Origin: Bacilli bacterium
Lineage (GTDB): Bacteria > Bacillota_I > Bacilli_A > RFN20 > CAG-826
Reading direction: 5' to 3'
Length of the DNA: 64,000 nt
Assembly: GCA_024408105.1 (NCBI GenBank)
Contig: JAKSVG010000002.1
Span: forward strand, 61,630 to 125,629
Part shown: in pieces, positions 62,687-64,000 of the stretch
How positions within the stretch are numbered: the first letter of the stretch is position 1
Layout: each line of letters opens with the position of its first letter
The notes under the pieces: model-generated
What the model was told of the DNA's origin: nothing
The model's database searches: none
Seen by the model: only the letters and a program-made list of their open reading frames with translations
Program-made: the position numbers and the translations under genes

Positions 62687-64000
62687 ATGGAAAAATATAA
62701 ACCATTTAACGCGAAATGCGTTGATATATCTTTTGAAGGAAAAGGAGTTACTAAAAACTTATATGGAGTAACTTTTGTTGATGGCTTATTTATTGGTGAA
62801 GAAGCATCAATCCAAATCGAATACAAAAGAGCAGGTTCTTTCTTTGGTAAAGTTACAAGATTAATTACAAAATCGCCAGATAGAATTCAACCTCGTTGTG
62901 GAGTGTGCTCTGCTTGTGGAGGATGCCAATTTCAACAACTTGCCTATCCTGCTCAATTAGAATATAAAACAAACAAAGTAAAGACTTCGTTTAAACGTTA
63001 TAACTTAGATGTTCATGTTAATAAATGTATTGGTATGGATAACCCATACAATTACAGAAATAAAATCCAAGTACCTGTTGGTAGAGATCCACATGGCCAT
63101 ATTGTCACAGGCTTCTATCGAAGTGGCACGCATAAAATAATTCCAGTTGATAAATGTCATATTGAAGATGAACGCGCTTCTAACATTGTTAATGAATTTA
63201 AAAAATTGTTAAAAGATTTTAGATATGAACCATATAACGAAGATAATCGTTCTGGTATATTTAGACATATCCTTATTAGAACTTCATACCATTATGATGA
63301 AATAATGGTTACATTAGTGACCACTCTTGATGAATTCAAAGGGAAGAATAATTTTGTTAAAGAATTCATCAAGCGTTGTCCAAATATAAAAACAATTGTT
63401 CAAAATATTAATCCTAGAGATACGAATGTAATCCTAGGAGAAAAAGAAAGAATCCTTTATGGTAGTGGAACAATCAAAGACTCTATCTTAGGAGTGAATT
63501 TTATCATTTCTTCAAAATCATTCTTCCAAGTAAATCCAATCCAAGTTGAGAAACTTTATCAAACTGCGTTAGATTATGCTTCACTTTCTGGAAACGAAGA
63601 AGTATTTGATGCTTACTGTGGAATAGGCACAATATCATTAATCGCAGCAAAACAAGCAAAGCGTGTTTTAGGCGTTGAGATTGTTAAAGACGCGATTAAA
63701 GACGCTAACAAAAACAAAAAGATAAACAAAATAGAAAATGTAGATTTTGTTTGTGATGATGCATCCAATTTAATTAAAGACTTATATAATGACAATAAAC
63801 ATTTTGATGTTGTCTTTGTCGATCCACCAAGAAAAGGCCTTGATGAAAAATTTGTTTCGTCACTGCTTAAAGTTAAACCAACAAAGATAGTATATGTTTC
63901 ATGCGACCCTGAAACACTTGCAAGAGATATAGCTATTCTTAACAAAGAATACGATATCATCAATGTTCAACCTGTTGATATGTTTCCGATGACTTATCAC
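62687..64000 (+). CDS. rlmD: 23S rRNA (uracil-C5)-methyltransferase RlmD-like (3' end cut by window edge)
   Basis: At least 438 codons, open to the window end. It starts with a TRAM-like domain (DISFEGKGVTKNLYGVTFVD). Next is the 4Fe-4S cysteine cluster CGVCSACGGCQFQQLAYPAQ near residue 70, then FRHILIRTSYHYDEIMVTL near 190, and the SAM-binding site VFDAYCGIGTISLIAAKQA near 306. The motif VFVDPPRKGLDEKF near 379 and the catalytic Cys in IVYVSCDPETLARD near 403 follow. This is the TrmA/RlmD group that makes 5-methyluridine in 23S rRNA or tRNA; RlmCD is the Bacillus name. Only a few codons appear to be missing. It starts 2 nt after the nucleotidase gene without an RBS. Confidence 0.93.
   Translation, partial: MEKYKPFNAKCVDISFEGKGVTKNLYGVTFVDGLFIGEEASIQIEYKRAGSFFGKVTRLITKSPDRIQPRCGVCSACGGCQFQQLAYPAQLEYKTNKVKTSFKRYNLDVHVNKCIGMDNPYNYRNKIQVPVGRDPHGHIVTGFYRSGTHKIIPVDKCHIEDERASNIVNEFKKLLKDFRYEPYNEDNRSGIFRHILIRTSYHYDEIMVTLVTTLDEFKGKNNFVKEFIKRCPNIKTIVQNINPRDTNVILGEKERILYGSGTIKDSILGVNFIISSKSFFQVNPIQVEKLYQTALDYASLSGNEEVFDAYCGIGTISLIAAKQAKRVLGVEIVKDAIKDANKNKKINKIENVDFVCDDASNLIKDLYNDNKHFDVVFVDPPRKGLDEKFVSSLLKVKPTKIVYVSCDPETLARDIAILNKEYDIINVQPVDMFPMTYH

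Noticed and set aside
1..64000. CRISPR array
   Set aside because: No set of regularly spaced 20-40 nt repeats occurs. The only exact longer repeat noticed is the 27-nt pair at 26345 and 26391, which sits over a promoter, and no cas genes are present.
1..64000. UGA read as tryptophan (mycoplasma code)
   Set aside because: Several well-defined genes end at TGA (for example rbsK), tryptophans are encoded by TGG, and an RF2 gene with a UGA-dependent frameshift is present.

Overview
The window is one contiguous, AT-rich bacterial chromosome segment with the gene content of a low-GC Firmicute (class Bacilli), most likely an uncultured gut lineage near the Mollicutes/RF39/Erysipelotrichales border. 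This rests on the gene orders dnaX-ybaB-recR, tmk-holB-ricT-rsmI, prfA-prmC-tsaC-rpiB and comFA-comFC-secA-prfB-uvrB, on many lipobox lipoproteins, and on Firmicute families such as YfhO, RicT, DegV/FakA and YolD/UvrX. UGA is a stop codon here: an RF2 gene with its programmed UGA frameshift is present and several genes end in TGA. The organism is therefore not a UGA=Trp mycoplasma. No plasmid, prophage or CRISPR array is visible.

Layout. 1-5317 (+): a DUF1538 membrane protein cut by the left edge, two P-II-like proteins and a large YfhO-type membrane protein. 5334-11242 (-): a DNA replication and repair operon (dnaX, ybaB, recR, tmk, holB, ricT, rsmI). 11388-14355 (+): translation termination and tRNA modification genes plus rpiB. 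14430-22059 (+): competence helicase and phosphoribosyltransferase, secA, prfB (with frameshift), uvrB, secG. 22153-25522: aminopeptidase, a small membrane protein, and a YolD/UvrX-type Y-family polymerase pair. 25583-28040 is the accessory spot: tRNA-Ala(CGC), a decayed rhaA fragment, a decayed serine-recombinase fragment, an AlbA_2-type regulator with repeated operator-like DNA, and gene-poor debris. 28041-31461: two surface lipoproteins. 31550-36664 (-): a BMP-type nucleoside ABC transporter. 36803-43115: GH13 glucosidase, nucleotidyltransferase, and a hydantoinase/carbamoylase/permease operon. 43288-45855 (-): an exported amidohydrolase and an isochorismatase-like hydrolase. 45992-50886: aldolase, glycosyltransferase, lipoprotein, sirtuin, rarA. 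50883-56488: phosphatase, nucleoside hydrolase, and a TetR/PAP2/flippase-like/GT8 envelope cassette. 56603-59195: a fatty-acid-kinase-like pair. 59245-64000: an MTAN-like lipoprotein, ribokinase, a 5'-nucleotidase lipoprotein, and an RlmD-like methyltransferase cut by the right edge.

How the parts fit. Several genes suggest scavenging of extracellular nucleotides: a surface 5'-nucleotidase, a surface nucleosidase-like lipoprotein, a nucleoside ABC importer, an intracellular nucleoside hydrolase and ribokinase. The hydantoinase/carbamoylase/permease operon points to use of cyclic ureides. A recurring regulatory feature is a set of seven genes whose -10 hexamer lies exactly 6 nt before the ATG with no ribosome binding site, which suggests leaderless mRNAs. 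I found no single gene cluster that I can defend as a wholly new system. The most unusual items are the leaderless promoter set, the tRNA-adjacent scar with its repeat-bearing AlbA_2 regulator, and the exported MTAN-like protein with Asn at the usual catalytic Asp.
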